Below are positions 35,573 through 43,894 of a DNA stretch of 64,000 bases, in pieces. Location: the NCBI RefSeq assembly GCF_001954195.1, contig NZ_MBES01000054.1, forward strand, positions 1 through 64,000, read 5' to 3'. The notes beneath the pieces were generated by a model. The model did not search any database, was not told the origin of the DNA, and worked only from the letters and a program-made list of their open reading frames with translations. Numbering within the stretch: the stretch's first letter is position 1; every line of letters starts with the position of its first letter. The DNA is from Mycobacterium sp. IS-1264. GTDB taxonomy: Bacteria > Actinomycetota > Actinomycetes > Mycobacteriales > Mycobacteriaceae. Both the position numbers and the translations under genes were made by a program.

Positions 35573-35930
35573 GTGAACCGCTGTGCCTATCGCATCGAAT
35601 GGTCGCCCGATCGCGACGAATACGTAGGTGTGTGCATTGAGCTGCCTTACTTGAGGCGCGAAGCACCGACCGCGGCACAAGCCGTCGTCGCGATCGAGAA
35701 CGCTGTCGATCAGCAGGTGGACAGCCTGCGGGCCTGCGGAGAATCAGTCCCCACACCACTCTCCGAACGCGGCTATAGCGGCACATTCGTCGTCAGGACG
35801 TCCCCTGAGCTCCATGGGCGCCTTGCCGTCGAGGCCCGCCGAGCAACGGGTTTCGATGGATCAGTGGGTTGTTCAGAAGCTCAGCGGGCGAGACCTGAGC
35901 GGCGGCCTCGGGCCCTACGGGTTCGATTAG
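35573..35930 (+). pseudogene. HicB-like antitoxin gene with +1 frameshift
   Basis: The first part, from GTG 35573, encodes the HicB partial-RNase-H fold: Y-R-I-E-W-S-P-D-R-D-E-Y-V-G-V-C-I-E-L-P, then P-T-A-A-Q-A-V-V-A-I-E-N and Y-S-G-T-F-V-V-R-T-S-P-E-L-H, the entry to the C-terminal DNA-binding region. At about 35848-35850 (GGG) the frame breaks. Removing one base continues the family sequence as V-S-M-D-Q-W-V-V-Q-K-L-S-G-R-D-L-S and stops at TAG 35930, which overlaps the convergent gene's stop. Uncorrected, the frame runs on antisense to 36007. This is either a true mutation or a sequencing error. No HicA toxin gene is seen beside it. The twin palindromes upstream are likely its operators. 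Confidence 0.65.
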
Positions 35931-36346
35931 GTCTTGACGGGTGGAAACCAGGGCGCTCCCCGAAGAGGGCGGTAGTCGGCGACGGCGAATGCGGTTGCAG
36001 TTGCTGAGATCAGCGCGACGAAGACGCCGGGCTGCCGCGTCGCGTGTTCAGGAAAGTTAAAGGGAATCAGCCAGGCGAGCAGCAACATTGAGGTGGTGTT
36101 CAGCAGGTCGGTTGCGGCGATAAGCGATAGATCAGGGCGGCCCGCCCCATACTGTCCGCCGGTGATCGCCGTGGCGATCCCGAGCACGCCGGCGGCCACG
36201 AACAACGCGGCGGCTACTGCGTTGAGCTCCCAACCGGTGCGGTAGACGCCCTGAACGCCTGCCCAGGGTAAAAACACCGCGACGATTAACGAGGCGCCGC
36301 CGGCGCCGGCGATCAGCCGTCGGTATATGGATGTTTTCGTGGCCAT
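35927..36346 (-). CDS. Small four-helix membrane protein
   Basis: A 139-residue protein with about four hydrophobic helices and short loops, and no recognisable domain. The N-terminus M-A-T-K-T-S-I-Y-R-R-L is basic, so the N-terminus is probably inside. It is divergent from a TetR gene with two matching operator palindromes in the gap, so it is likely the repressor's target. The function is unknown; it may sense or export a membrane-active compound. Confidence 0.75.
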   Translation of the reverse strand: MATKTSIYRRLIAGAGGASLIVAVFLPWAGVQGVYRTGWELNAVAAALFVAAGVLGIATAITGGQYGAGRPDLSLIAATDLLNTTSMLLLAWLIPFNFPEHATRQPGVFVALISATATAFAVADYRPLRGAPWFPPVKT

Positions 36347-36388
36347 GTCCGTCCTCCGGGTGAGTGCGGTGGGTCAGTCCCGCGTCGC

Positions 36389-36431
36389 ATAACAACTGTT
36401 ATTCCCTGTCACGAACATAACGGCCGTTATG
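36389..36431. promoter_or_regulatory. Twin TetR operators ATAAC-N4-GTTAT
   Basis: Two dyads, ATAAC-AACT-GTTAT at 36389-36402 and CATAACGGCCGTTATG at 36416-36431, have centres 28 bp apart. They share ATAAC-N4-GTTAT. They lie between the small membrane protein gene and the divergent TetR gene, the second one only five bases from the TetR start. Confidence 0.65.
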
Positions 36432-36436
36432 GCATC

Positions 36437-37102
36437 ATGTCAATGATGCGTTCGGCCGACACCACGTTGAACACCCGCGACCGTCTGGTCGCCGCCGCTT
36501 TGCTCGTCCTCGAGAGAGACGGACCGGCGGCGATTCAAGCGCGCACGCTAGCTGGCGAGATCGGCACGTCCACAATGGCGGTGTACACACACTTTGGGGG
36601 AATGCCCAAGCTGATCGAAGCGATGATGCGTGAAGGCCTTGCGCGCTTCGCCGAGCACACTCGCGGGGTTCCCCACACCGACGACCCGATGGCTGATCTC
36701 CTCGCCGGCGGACTTGCCTACGGCGAGTTCGCACTCCAAAACCCGCAGATGTACCGGTTGTTGTTCGGTCTCACCGACCTTGGAGTCGACAAACTCCCTG
36801 AGGGTGTCGCCACACCCTGGGATCTCGCCGAGGGAGTCGACGCATTGTCGGTGCTGGTCAGCGCCGTCGAGCGGGTCATTGAAACGGGGCGGATCCGACC
36901 GCAGGAGCCGACCGCTGTGGCCACCCAAATCCTAAGTGCCACACACGGATTCGTGCTCCTGGTGATGAGTGGAATAGTCGACTCCCGCGGAGCGCAGGAC
37001 GTGATGGCACCGTTGGCGATCAACTTGATGGTGGGTCTCGGTGACACGCGCCGGCGCGCCGAACGCTCCCTGGCCGCCGCGATCAAAGCGCGCGCGTCGT
37101 AG
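36437..37102 (+). CDS. TetR family transcriptional regulator
   Basis: A 221-residue regulator. The N-terminal TetR DNA-binding domain includes R-D-R-L-V-A-A-A-L-L-V-L-E-R-D-G, and the helix-turn-helix A-G-E-I-G-T-S-T-M-A-V-Y-T-H-F-G is canonical. The C-terminal helical ligand domain (about 70-215) resembles the TetR C-terminal WHG-type group, with Y-R-L-L-F-G-L. It is divergent from a small membrane protein gene, and the palindromes between them suggest repression of both. The ligand is unknown. Confidence 0.87.
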   Translation: MSMMRSADTTLNTRDRLVAAALLVLERDGPAAIQARTLAGEIGTSTMAVYTHFGGMPKLIEAMMREGLARFAEHTRGVPHTDDPMADLLAGGLAYGEFALQNPQMYRLLFGLTDLGVDKLPEGVATPWDLAEGVDALSVLVSAVERVIETGRIRPQEPTAVATQILSATHGFVLLVMSGIVDSRGAQDVMAPLAINLMVGLGDTRRRAERSLAAAIKARAS

Positions 37103-37162
37103 CAATAAAACGAATCACGCCGAATCAATACGTACCATGGGCGTTACGGATCGATTGGCTAC

Positions 37163-37423
37163 ATGGAAGCAGTGATTCCGATGCCGGAAGCTAACTCAAT
37201 GGATATCCACGAAGCCGGATTGTCACTGGACCTGCCCGATTTGATATTCGAGACGCGCGTCGGCGCAGGCATGAACCAGGCCCAGCTGGCCGATGCACTG
37301 GGTATCGACAAGGACGTGGTCGCTGCCTGGGAGAAGGGGAGTGACGTGCCGCGCATCGATGTGCTGGAACGCCTGGCCCAAGTGTGCGGCAAGCGCCTGC
37401 ACATCAGGATCGACGTCGACTAG
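37163..37423 (+). CDS. XRE-family helix-turn-helix protein
   Basis: An 86-residue small regulator. Residues 37-78 form a Cro/C1-type helix-turn-helix: M-N-Q-A-Q-L-A-D-A-L-G-I-D-K-D-V-V-A-A-W-E-K-G with the usual V-L-E-R-L-A-Q-V-C-G continuation. Such short stand-alone XRE proteins are often antitoxins, but no HigB/RelE-like partner flanks it. Its TAG overlaps the stop of the convergent SulP gene (CTAG). The target is unknown. Confidence 0.75.
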   Translation: MEAVIPMPEANSMDIHEAGLSLDLPDLIFETRVGAGMNQAQLADALGIDKDVVAAWEKGSDVPRIDVLERLAQVCGKRLHIRIDVD

Positions 37424-38937
37424 GCCGCTGCTTCGGGTCTTTCGGGTTCGACCAGCTCGCGAACGGGCCGGCGGGCATGGCCCGTCTCGAACTCACCGTG
37501 GATTCGGATGCTGCCGCCCGTGGCCTCATACTGGTGCCGCCAATCGGTAATCGCTTGGTGCGCGGCATGATCCATGTAATTGACTGAAATGCTGACCGAC
37601 ACCGTGTGGCCGGTCGGGACCGACGCCAGCACGCGGGTCAGCCGGGGCAGGGCGAGAAATGTGCACGCGGTGCCCTCGATGATCACCTGCCATTCGTCGC
37701 GGACGGCCTTCGCCTCGACCTTGACACGGATCACCCGCCATCCGGTCAACGCGATCGCCAAAGCGAGTCCGATCATCACGCCGTGCAGCAGATTGAGGAA
37801 GATGACGCTGACCGCCGTCACCACGTACACGGCGAGATCCCGGTGCTTCATTGCGGTTTCGATGTGCGCGGGCTTGAGCAACTGAATGCCGATGACGATG
37901 AGCAGTCCGGCAAGGGCGGCGGCCGGGATTTTCTCGACCAATTCCGCGAATGGAACCGTGAACAGCAAGATCCAGACGCCGTGCAGCATCGAGGAGGCGC
38001 GGGATTTCGCGCCCGCGTAGACATTCGTTGAGCTGCGCACGATTACGCCGGTGATCGGCAGCCCGCCGATGCTGCCCGACACGATGTTTGCGGCACCCTG
38101 TCCGATCAATTCGCGGTCGAAGTCGGTGCGCGGGCCGTGGTGCATCCGGTCGACGGAAACCGCCGACAGCAGGCTTTCGACGCTGGCGATGAGTGCGACC
38201 GTGATCACGCCGATTGCCACCGCGCCCCAGTTGCCATGCGGAATGTCGGGCAGCCGCAACGCGTTCAGCGGCGACTCGTCGATCTCGATCCGCCTCACGT
38301 GGAACGGGAAGGCCAGGGAGATGATCGTCGCCGCCACGATGGCGACCAGCGGGCCTGGGATGAAGCGCAGGCGCCCCGGAACCCAGCGCCAGGCGACCAT
38401 GATGACGATCACCAGAACGCCCAGCAGCACCCCCGGCCGATGCGCGCCGATGATTTGGCCCGGCAGGCCGATGAGGTTGTGCCAGGCCGTGCTTTTGGAT
38501 CTGCCGCCCAGCAACACGTGCGCCTGCTGCAGCGCGATCGTGATCCCGATGCCGGCCAGCATGGCGTGCACGACGACCGGCGAGATCGCCAGGGCCGCTC
38601 GCGCGATGCGGCTGAGCCCCAACAGAACCTGCAGGACGCCCGCGGCGGCGGTGATCAAACACGTTACGCCCCAACCGAAATCGGAGATGAGGCCGGCGAC
38701 CACCACCGTCAGGCCGGCGGCGGGTCCGCTCACCTGCAGCGGCGATCCGCCGATGGCGCCGACAATGATGCCACCGACGATCGCGGCGATCAGACCGGCC
38801 AGGACCGGGGCGTTCGACGCGATGGCGATTCCGAGCGACAACGGAAGCGCGACCAGGAAAACCACGAGCGAAGAGGGCAAGTCGTGCCGCAGAATCGATC
38901 GCAATCGGTCGGAGGACAGCGCCTCGATATGGTGCAT
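37420..38937 (-). CDS. SulP family inorganic anion transporter
   Basis: A 505-residue SLC26/SulP transporter with about 10-12 hydrophobic helices. It has the early L-P-L-S-L-G-I-A-I-A-S-N-A-P-V-L-A-G-L family pattern and Q-V-S-G-P-A-A-G-L-T in the transport core. A short STAS-like C-terminal domain (about 400-490) ends the conserved part. It may carry sulphate or bicarbonate; the substrate is not readable. Unlike the Rv3273-type SulP of H37Rv, no carbonic anhydrase domain is fused. It is convergent with the XRE gene. Confidence 0.9.
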   Translation of the reverse strand: MHHIEALSSDRLRSILRHDLPSSLVVFLVALPLSLGIAIASNAPVLAGLIAAIVGGIIVGAIGGSPLQVSGPAAGLTVVVAGLISDFGWGVTCLITAAAGVLQVLLGLSRIARAALAISPVVVHAMLAGIGITIALQQAHVLLGGRSKSTAWHNLIGLPGQIIGAHRPGVLLGVLVIVIMVAWRWVPGRLRFIPGPLVAIVAATIISLAFPFHVRRIEIDESPLNALRLPDIPHGNWGAVAIGVITVALIASVESLLSAVSVDRMHHGPRTDFDRELIGQGAANIVSGSIGGLPITGVIVRSSTNVYAGAKSRASSMLHGVWILLFTVPFAELVEKIPAAALAGLLIVIGIQLLKPAHIETAMKHRDLAVYVVTAVSVIFLNLLHGVMIGLALAIALTGWRVIRVKVEAKAVRDEWQVIIEGTACTFLALPRLTRVLASVPTGHTVSVSISVNYMDHAAHQAITDWRHQYEATGGSIRIHGEFETGHARRPVRELVEPERPEAAA

Positions 38938-39165
38938 CGGTTGCTCCCTCGTTAGGACTAGCGGGGGACGTTCCGATATCCCGCCCTTGCGTTCAGTAAC
39001 GTCTGCGTAACTGATTGGCGCACAAACGATTACACCCAGCGCAGCACGATGGGAACGCTTGGCTACCTCGTTCGACGGTATGGGCCGGCAAAACCTCGGT
39101 CAAGCTGACGGGGCGGGCGCATATGGAATGCAAATGTTTTCGTAACGCCCCGTTCAGCAGGCCAG
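38938..39165. other. 228-bp intergenic gap
   Basis: Region between the SulP start and the gpdA1 stop. I see no RNA gene, no dyad of note and no frame with a credible ribosome site. It should contain the SulP promoter. Confidence 0.4.
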
Positions 39166-40191
39166 TTAGAAGCCCGAGCCGTGTACCTCGTGCCCCGGTA
39201 CCTCGGCGATCAGCCCGTGATAGGCCTGCTCGACGGACGAGCCGTGGTTGATGACCGCGTCGACCTCACGGGCGATCGGCATGTTCAGGCCGAACTCGTT
39301 GGCGAACTCCATGATCACGCTGGCGGCCTTGACCCCCTCGGCGACCTGGTTCATCGACGCGATGATCTCGTCGATCGGCTTGCCGGCTCCCAGCTGCTCG
39401 CCTACGTGGCGGTTCCGGCTGCGCTGGCTGGTGCAGGTGACGATCAGATCGCCCAGGCCGGCGAGCCCGGGGAAGGTGTCGGGATGACCGCCGATGGCCA
39501 CGCCGAGCTTCGTCATCTCGCGCAAGGCGCGCGCGATGACCAGCGCGCGGGTGTTCTCCCCGATGCCCAGCGAGTAACCCATCCCCACCGCGATCGCGAA
39601 GACGTTCTTCAGAGCCCCCGCCATCTCCGCGCCGACGACGTCGTCGGTGGTGTAGACGCGGAAGCGCCGGGTGCGGAACAACGCCGCCAGCCGGGTAGCC
39701 AAATGCTGGTCGGGCATCGCCAGCACCGCCGCCGCGGCATACCCTTCGGCCACCTCGCGGGCGATGTTCGGGCCGGCCAGGATCCCCGCCGGGTGCCCGG
39801 GCAGCACCTCCTCGACGATCTGCGACATCCGCATGTTGGTGCCCTGCTCGAGCCCCTTGACCAGGGATACCACCGGCACCCACGGCCGTAGCTCTTTCGT
39901 CAGCTCGGTCAGCACGCCCCGGAAACCGTGCGAGGGCACACCCATGACGACCACGTCGGCGGCGTTGGCGGCCTCGGCGAAGTCGGTGGTCGCGCGCAGG
40001 GTGTCGCTCAGCACGACGTCGTTGCCGAGGTAGCGGTGATTGCGGTGGTTGTCGTTGATGTCCTTGGCGGTCGCCTCGGAGCGCACCCACTGCAGCGTCG
40101 GTCCGCGGCGCGCACAGATCGACGCCACCGTGGTTCCCCAGGAACCGCCACCGAGGACTACGACTTTGGGTTCGCGCTTCGTAGCTGCCAT
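39166..40191 (-). CDS. gpdA1: Glycerol-3-phosphate dehydrogenase (NAD(P)+)
   Basis: A 341-residue cytoplasmic enzyme that reduces dihydroxyacetone phosphate to sn-glycerol 3-phosphate for phospholipids. The cofactor motif V-V-L-G-G-G-S-W-G-T-T-V-A is at the N-terminus, and the catalytic Lys is in G-A-L-K-N-V-F-A-I-A, with G-D-L-I-V-T-C-T-S-Q-R-S-R-N behind it. It corresponds to Rv0564c (gpdA1, gpsA type). It lies 41 bases downstream of the monooxygenase gene in the same direction, as in H37Rv. Confidence 0.94.
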   Translation of the reverse strand: MAATKREPKVVVLGGGSWGTTVASICARRGPTLQWVRSEATAKDINDNHRNHRYLGNDVVLSDTLRATTDFAEAANAADVVVMGVPSHGFRGVLTELTKELRPWVPVVSLVKGLEQGTNMRMSQIVEEVLPGHPAGILAGPNIAREVAEGYAAAAVLAMPDQHLATRLAALFRTRRFRVYTTDDVVGAEMAGALKNVFAIAVGMGYSLGIGENTRALVIARALREMTKLGVAIGGHPDTFPGLAGLGDLIVTCTSQRSRNRHVGEQLGAGKPIDEIIASMNQVAEGVKAASVIMEFANEFGLNMPIAREVDAVINHGSSVEQAYHGLIAEVPGHEVHGSGF

Positions 40192-40232
40192 GGCGATCAG
40201 CGTATTGCCGACACTCGCGATTTAGAAGCAGT

Positions 40233-41744
40233 TCATCCGGCCAGGGGCGCCCGGTCGCCGGCCCGGCCGAACACCATCGCCTCCTCGATACGGTCGAACC
40301 GGTAGTCGATCGCGTCGGCGAGGTAGTTCTGCCGGACATTCCACGGCCGCTTGGTGCCCGACTTGGGCAGCGCGTGCAACGACCGCTTCACATAGTTGGC
40401 CTGAATGTCCCAGGCCGGCTTCTCGGCCATGGGCTGATCGCCCAGGTGCGGAGCGGCGTGCGTGTAGCCGTGAGAGGCCATGTGCGCCATCAGCTTTGCG
40501 GTTGCCCGAGCGGTGATATCGGCCCGCAGCGTCCACGACGCGTTGGTGTAGCCCACGCACCAGAACAGGTTGGGCACGTCTTCGAGCATGTGCGCCTTGT
40601 AGACGAAGCGGTCCCGCGGGTTGATCTCGACGCCGTCGATGCTGATCGTGGCCCCGCCCAGCGCCTGCAGCTGCAGGCCGGTGGCGGTGACGATGACGTC
40701 GGCGTCGAGGTGGCCGCCCGATTGCAGCGCGATGCCGGTGGCGTCGAAGTGGTCGATGTGGTCGGTGACCACCTCGGCGCGGCCTGACGCGATCGCGGTG
40801 TACAGGTCGGCGTCGGGAATCAGGCACATCCGCTGGTCCCACGGGTTGTATCGCGGCTTGAAGTGCGTGTCGATGTCGTAGCCGTCGGGCAGATAGCGGG
40901 TCGCCACGTATCGCAGCAGCCGCTTGATCAGCCCGGGCGTCTTGCGGGAGAAAAACCAGAACACCGCCTCGGTCAGGGCGGAGTATGTCCGCGTGACCAA
41001 GTGGGCAGCCCTGCGCGGCAACACTTTACGAGCCGCCGCGGCGACCCTGCTGTATTTCGATGCCGCCATCATGTAGGTCGGCGAGCGCTGCAGCATGATC
41101 ACTTTCGCCGCGCGTTCGGCCAGTGCGGGGATGAGGGTGATCGCGGTGGCGCCGCTGCCGATGACCACGATCTTCTTGCCGCTGTAGTCCAGGTCTTCCG
41201 GCCAGTGCTGCGGATGCACGACGGTGCCGCGGAAGTCCTCGATGCCGGGGAAGTCGGGGGTGTAGCCCTCGTCGTAGTTGTAGTAGCCGCTGCCGAAGAA
41301 CACGAACCGGCTGCGGTAGTGCTGCGTCGCGCCATTTTGCTCGACCGTGACCGTCCAGGTGTCGGTGGACGAATCCCAGTCCGCGGAACGCACGTAGCTG
41401 CCGAACCGGATGTGCCGGTCGATGCCGTACTTGCGCGCGGTCGCGATCAGGTACTCGCGGATGTGGGTGCCGTCGGCGACGCCCTCCCGGCGGGTCCACG
41501 GCTCGAATGGATAGCTCAGCGTGAAGATGCTGCTGTCGGAGCGCACCCCGGGGTAGCGGAACAGGTCCCAGGTGCCCCCGATCCGCTCGCGCCGCTCCAG
41601 GATGGCGTAGGTCGTGTGGGGGTTGCGCTCGGTGATCCGGTACGCCGCGCCGATGCCGGAGATACCCGCGCCCACGATCACGACGTCGAAGTACCCGGCG
41701 TCGGCCGCGCCGTCGCCGGCGGCCTCCTGGGGAGTCACGGTCAT
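40233..41744 (-). CDS. Flavin-containing (Baeyer-Villiger type) monooxygenase (Rv0565c-like)
   Basis: A 503-residue FAD/NADPH enzyme related to EthA. The FAD motif V-V-I-V-G-A-G-I-S-G-I-G-A lies near residue 25. The Baeyer-Villiger-type fingerprint region reads F-F-G-S-G-Y-Y-N-Y-D-E-G-Y-T-P-D-F-P-G-I followed by H-P-Q-H-W-P. The NADPH motif V-I-G-S-G-A-T-A comes near residue 200. It should oxygenate ketones or sulphur compounds. In M. tuberculosis such enzymes can activate thioamide prodrugs, but no substrate is implied here. ATG 41744 with GAGG upstream was preferred over a TTG-type extension. Confidence 0.92.
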   Translation of the reverse strand: MTVTPQEAAGDGAADAGYFDVVIVGAGISGIGAAYRITERNPHTTYAILERRERIGGTWDLFRYPGVRSDSSIFTLSYPFEPWTRREGVADGTHIREYLIATARKYGIDRHIRFGSYVRSADWDSSTDTWTVTVEQNGATQHYRSRFVFFGSGYYNYDEGYTPDFPGIEDFRGTVVHPQHWPEDLDYSGKKIVVIGSGATAITLIPALAERAAKVIMLQRSPTYMMAASKYSRVAAAARKVLPRRAAHLVTRTYSALTEAVFWFFSRKTPGLIKRLLRYVATRYLPDGYDIDTHFKPRYNPWDQRMCLIPDADLYTAIASGRAEVVTDHIDHFDATGIALQSGGHLDADVIVTATGLQLQALGGATISIDGVEINPRDRFVYKAHMLEDVPNLFWCVGYTNASWTLRADITARATAKLMAHMASHGYTHAAPHLGDQPMAEKPAWDIQANYVKRSLHALPKSGTKRPWNVRQNYLADAIDYRFDRIEEAMVFGRAGDRAPLAG

Positions 41745-41826
41745 CGTGAACCTCGCTTGATTCGTGGGACTCGGCACTACCTTAGGCACCCACCGGTTGG
41801 TTGGGCCAGCAGCCAGATCCCCCGCG

Positions 41827-42318
41827 CTACCGGTAGTTGACGAACTGCAGCGCTACGTCGAGGTCGGCCTTCTTCAGCATCGCGATCACGGCCTGTAGGT
41901 CGTCGCGCTTCTTGCTGGTGACGCGGACCTCATCGCCCTGGATCTGCGTTTTGACGTTCTTGGGCCCCTCGTCGCGGATCAGCTTGGTGATCTTCTTGGC
42001 GTTCTCGCTGTTGATGCCCTGCTTCAGGGTGCCGGTGACCTTGTAGGTCTTGCCCGAGGCCTGTGGCTCGCCGGCCTCGAAGGCCTTCATGGAGATGTCG
42101 CGGCGGACCAGCTTTTCCTTGAAGACGTCGACGGCGGCCTTGACGCGCTCCTCGGTGGACGACGTCAGCTCGACCGCCTCGTCGCCCTTCCAGGCGATCT
42201 TGGTGTCGGTGCCACGAAAGTCGAACCGGGTGGCCAGCTCCTTGGCGGCTTGGTTGAGCGCGTTGTCGACCTCCTGCCGGTCGATCTTGCTGACGATGTC
42301 GAACGATGAGTCCGCCAT
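41827..42318 (-). CDS. YajQ family nucleotide-binding protein (Rv0566c-like)
   Basis: A 163-residue protein of the UPF0234/YajQ family: two ferredoxin-like domains with [16 protein letters not shown] at the start and [14 protein letters not shown] at the end. Members bind nucleotides or tRNA, and some bind cyclic di-GMP. It lies divergent from tRNA-Tyr with 69 bp between. The length is normal for the family. Confidence 0.93.
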   Translation of the reverse strand: MADSSFDIVSKIDRQEVDNALNQAAKELATRFDFRGTDTKIAWKGDEAVELTSSTEERVKAAVDVFKEKLVRRDISMKAFEAGEPQASGKTYKVTGTLKQGINSENAKKITKLIRDEGPKNVKTQIQGDEVRVTSKKRDDLQAVIAMLKKADLDVALQFVNYR

Positions 42319-42387
42319 TCGATCCGTCCCTTCATCAGGTGATAGCCGTTTGTGCCCTGTCTACCCGTTCGTTGTAACCTGTCTGGC

Positions 42388-42473
42388 GGCAGGTTGCCCG
42401 AGCGGCCAATGGGAGCGGACTGTAAATCCGTCGGCTTACGCCTACACAGGTTCGAATCCTGTACCTGCCACCA
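42388..42473 (+). tRNA. tRNA-Tyr (GTA)
   Basis: An 86-nt class II tRNA. The acceptor stem GGCAGGT pairs with ACCTGCC at the 3' side, and discriminator A and CCA are encoded. The anticodon GTA is at 42422-42424 in the loop CTGTAAA, and the TTCGAAT T-loop is intact. The long variable arm (about 13 nt) fits bacterial tRNA-Tyr. It occupies the same place after the YajQ gene as in H37Rv. Confidence 0.97.
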
Positions 42474-42491
42474 AGGTCAGCGCCGGAAGAT

Positions 42492-43814
42492 TCAGAACCA
42501 CGGACCGGGGTAATGACCCTCCTGGTCCTGCACCATCACGATCTCCTTGCACTCGCCGGCGGAGTCCGCCGCGGTCTCACCGCGGCAGACCAGCGTCCAG
42601 CCGTTGATCCGCGCGAAGGGGCGCACCGACCAGTTCGGGGCGACCGGATCGGGACCGGGCAACGCGATGACCGAGAACGTGTTGCCCACGTTCGTGATGT
42701 AGAGGTGATCACCGAAGAAAGCCACCTTGGCGATCGGTTGCTTCAAGGCGTCGTCGCGGTTCTTCAGAAAGTCCCAGTGCTGTGTTCGCAGGTTCCAGAC
42801 CCCGAACCCGAACTGCGAATTCTCCGACACGCGGCCGTCGACGAACAATTTCCCGTCCGACAGCGTCGTCGCCAGGCCACCGCCCGAGATCCGGTCGGTG
42901 TCGCCGATATTGATGACGGTCTTGGAGTTCAGGTCGAAGAACATGGTCGACACGGCCGTGGGGGAGTCCTGATGTGTGATCTTCACGAGTTTGTCTGGGC
43001 CATCGGATAATTCGGCGTCGACGGACACAACGTCGTTGTCCTGGTATATCGCTTCCCCGTTGGGCCGGCGCAGCTCGGCTCCCGTCGTCTTACCCTCCGT
43101 CGTGTTGCGCTGGAATGCGAGAACGTCCTGCCAGGTCCGGGCTGGCTGCGGGTCGTTCCACGTCGCGGAAAGGTCTGCGCCGGACAGGATTACGGTCCGC
43201 GGCGGTGATGCCGCGGTGTGGCCGTCGGTGAAGGCGTTCACCCACGCCACTCCGGATGCCGTTGCGCCGAGCCCCCATCCGTTCGGTGCGGTCAATTTCA
43301 GGTCAGGGGTGGGCGGCTGCAGCTCCTTGGTGGCCACCGGCTGGCCGGACTTGAAATCGAAGGCATACGCGGTCGTCTTGGTGACTTCGGGGGCGGGCGC
43401 TTGGGCCGGCTTGACGGTGGTTACCAGGTAGACGACTTTCATGTCGTCGGCGACGCCCGTCAGCGCGCAGATCGCGCCGGTGAGATTCTCACCCGCGGGC
43501 ACCGTGGGGACAGCAGGTGCTACATATTGTCCGGTTTTGGTATCGAAGACCTTGGGGCGGATGTCCTCGAGTGCCGACTTGGCGACCGAGAACCTTTCGG
43601 GACACCCGAAGTAGGCGGTGCCGCCGTAGCTTTTCCAATCCTTTTCCAACGGACCCGTTATCGGGGCTGGCGGGGGCGCCGCGCTGGCGGTCGTCGTGTG
43701 AGACGTCGTCGACGAGGTGGTCGGCGTGAACGGGGGCGGCGACACCGTCGCCGAACACGCGGCGACGGCAAGACAGATGCCGGGCACGGCGAGGGCGACC
43801 TTGCCTCCGGGCAT
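42492..43814 (-). CDS. Putative lipoprotein with propeller-like repeats
   Basis: A 440-residue exported protein. The signal peptide ends in a lipobox A-V-A-A-C, with Cys20 as the lipidated residue. A Thr/Ser/Pro-rich linker (about 25-50) and a long beta-rich domain follow. The domain has repeated blade-like stretches (for instance D-G-K-L-F-V-D-G-R and K-V-A-F-F-G-D-H-L-Y-I-T-N), suggesting a beta-propeller. No catalytic residues are recognised. The function is unknown. It is divergent from the amidase gene and convergent with tRNA-Tyr. Confidence 0.8.
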   Translation of the reverse strand: MPGGKVALAVPGICLAVAACSATVSPPPFTPTTSSTTSHTTTASAAPPPAPITGPLEKDWKSYGGTAYFGCPERFSVAKSALEDIRPKVFDTKTGQYVAPAVPTVPAGENLTGAICALTGVADDMKVVYLVTTVKPAQAPAPEVTKTTAYAFDFKSGQPVATKELQPPTPDLKLTAPNGWGLGATASGVAWVNAFTDGHTAASPPRTVILSGADLSATWNDPQPARTWQDVLAFQRNTTEGKTTGAELRRPNGEAIYQDNDVVSVDAELSDGPDKLVKITHQDSPTAVSTMFFDLNSKTVINIGDTDRISGGGLATTLSDGKLFVDGRVSENSQFGFGVWNLRTQHWDFLKNRDDALKQPIAKVAFFGDHLYITNVGNTFSVIALPGPDPVAPNWSVRPFARINGWTLVCRGETAADSAGECKEIVMVQDQEGHYPGPWF

Positions 43815-43894
43815 AACCAACGAGCGTAAAGGCGGGCGGGTGCAATCGCGACTTCTGCACGGCGGTTTTGATCACACGTGATAGACCAAGAGCC

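Noticed and set aside
35531..36007. 158-codon version of the HicB-like gene
   Set aside because: Its first 14 codons contain the operator palindrome and its last part runs antisense to the next gene after the frameshift.
37163..38937. XRE protein as antitoxin of a pair with the neighbouring frame
   Set aside because: The adjacent gene is a convergent SulP transporter, and no small toxin-like frame is present on either side.
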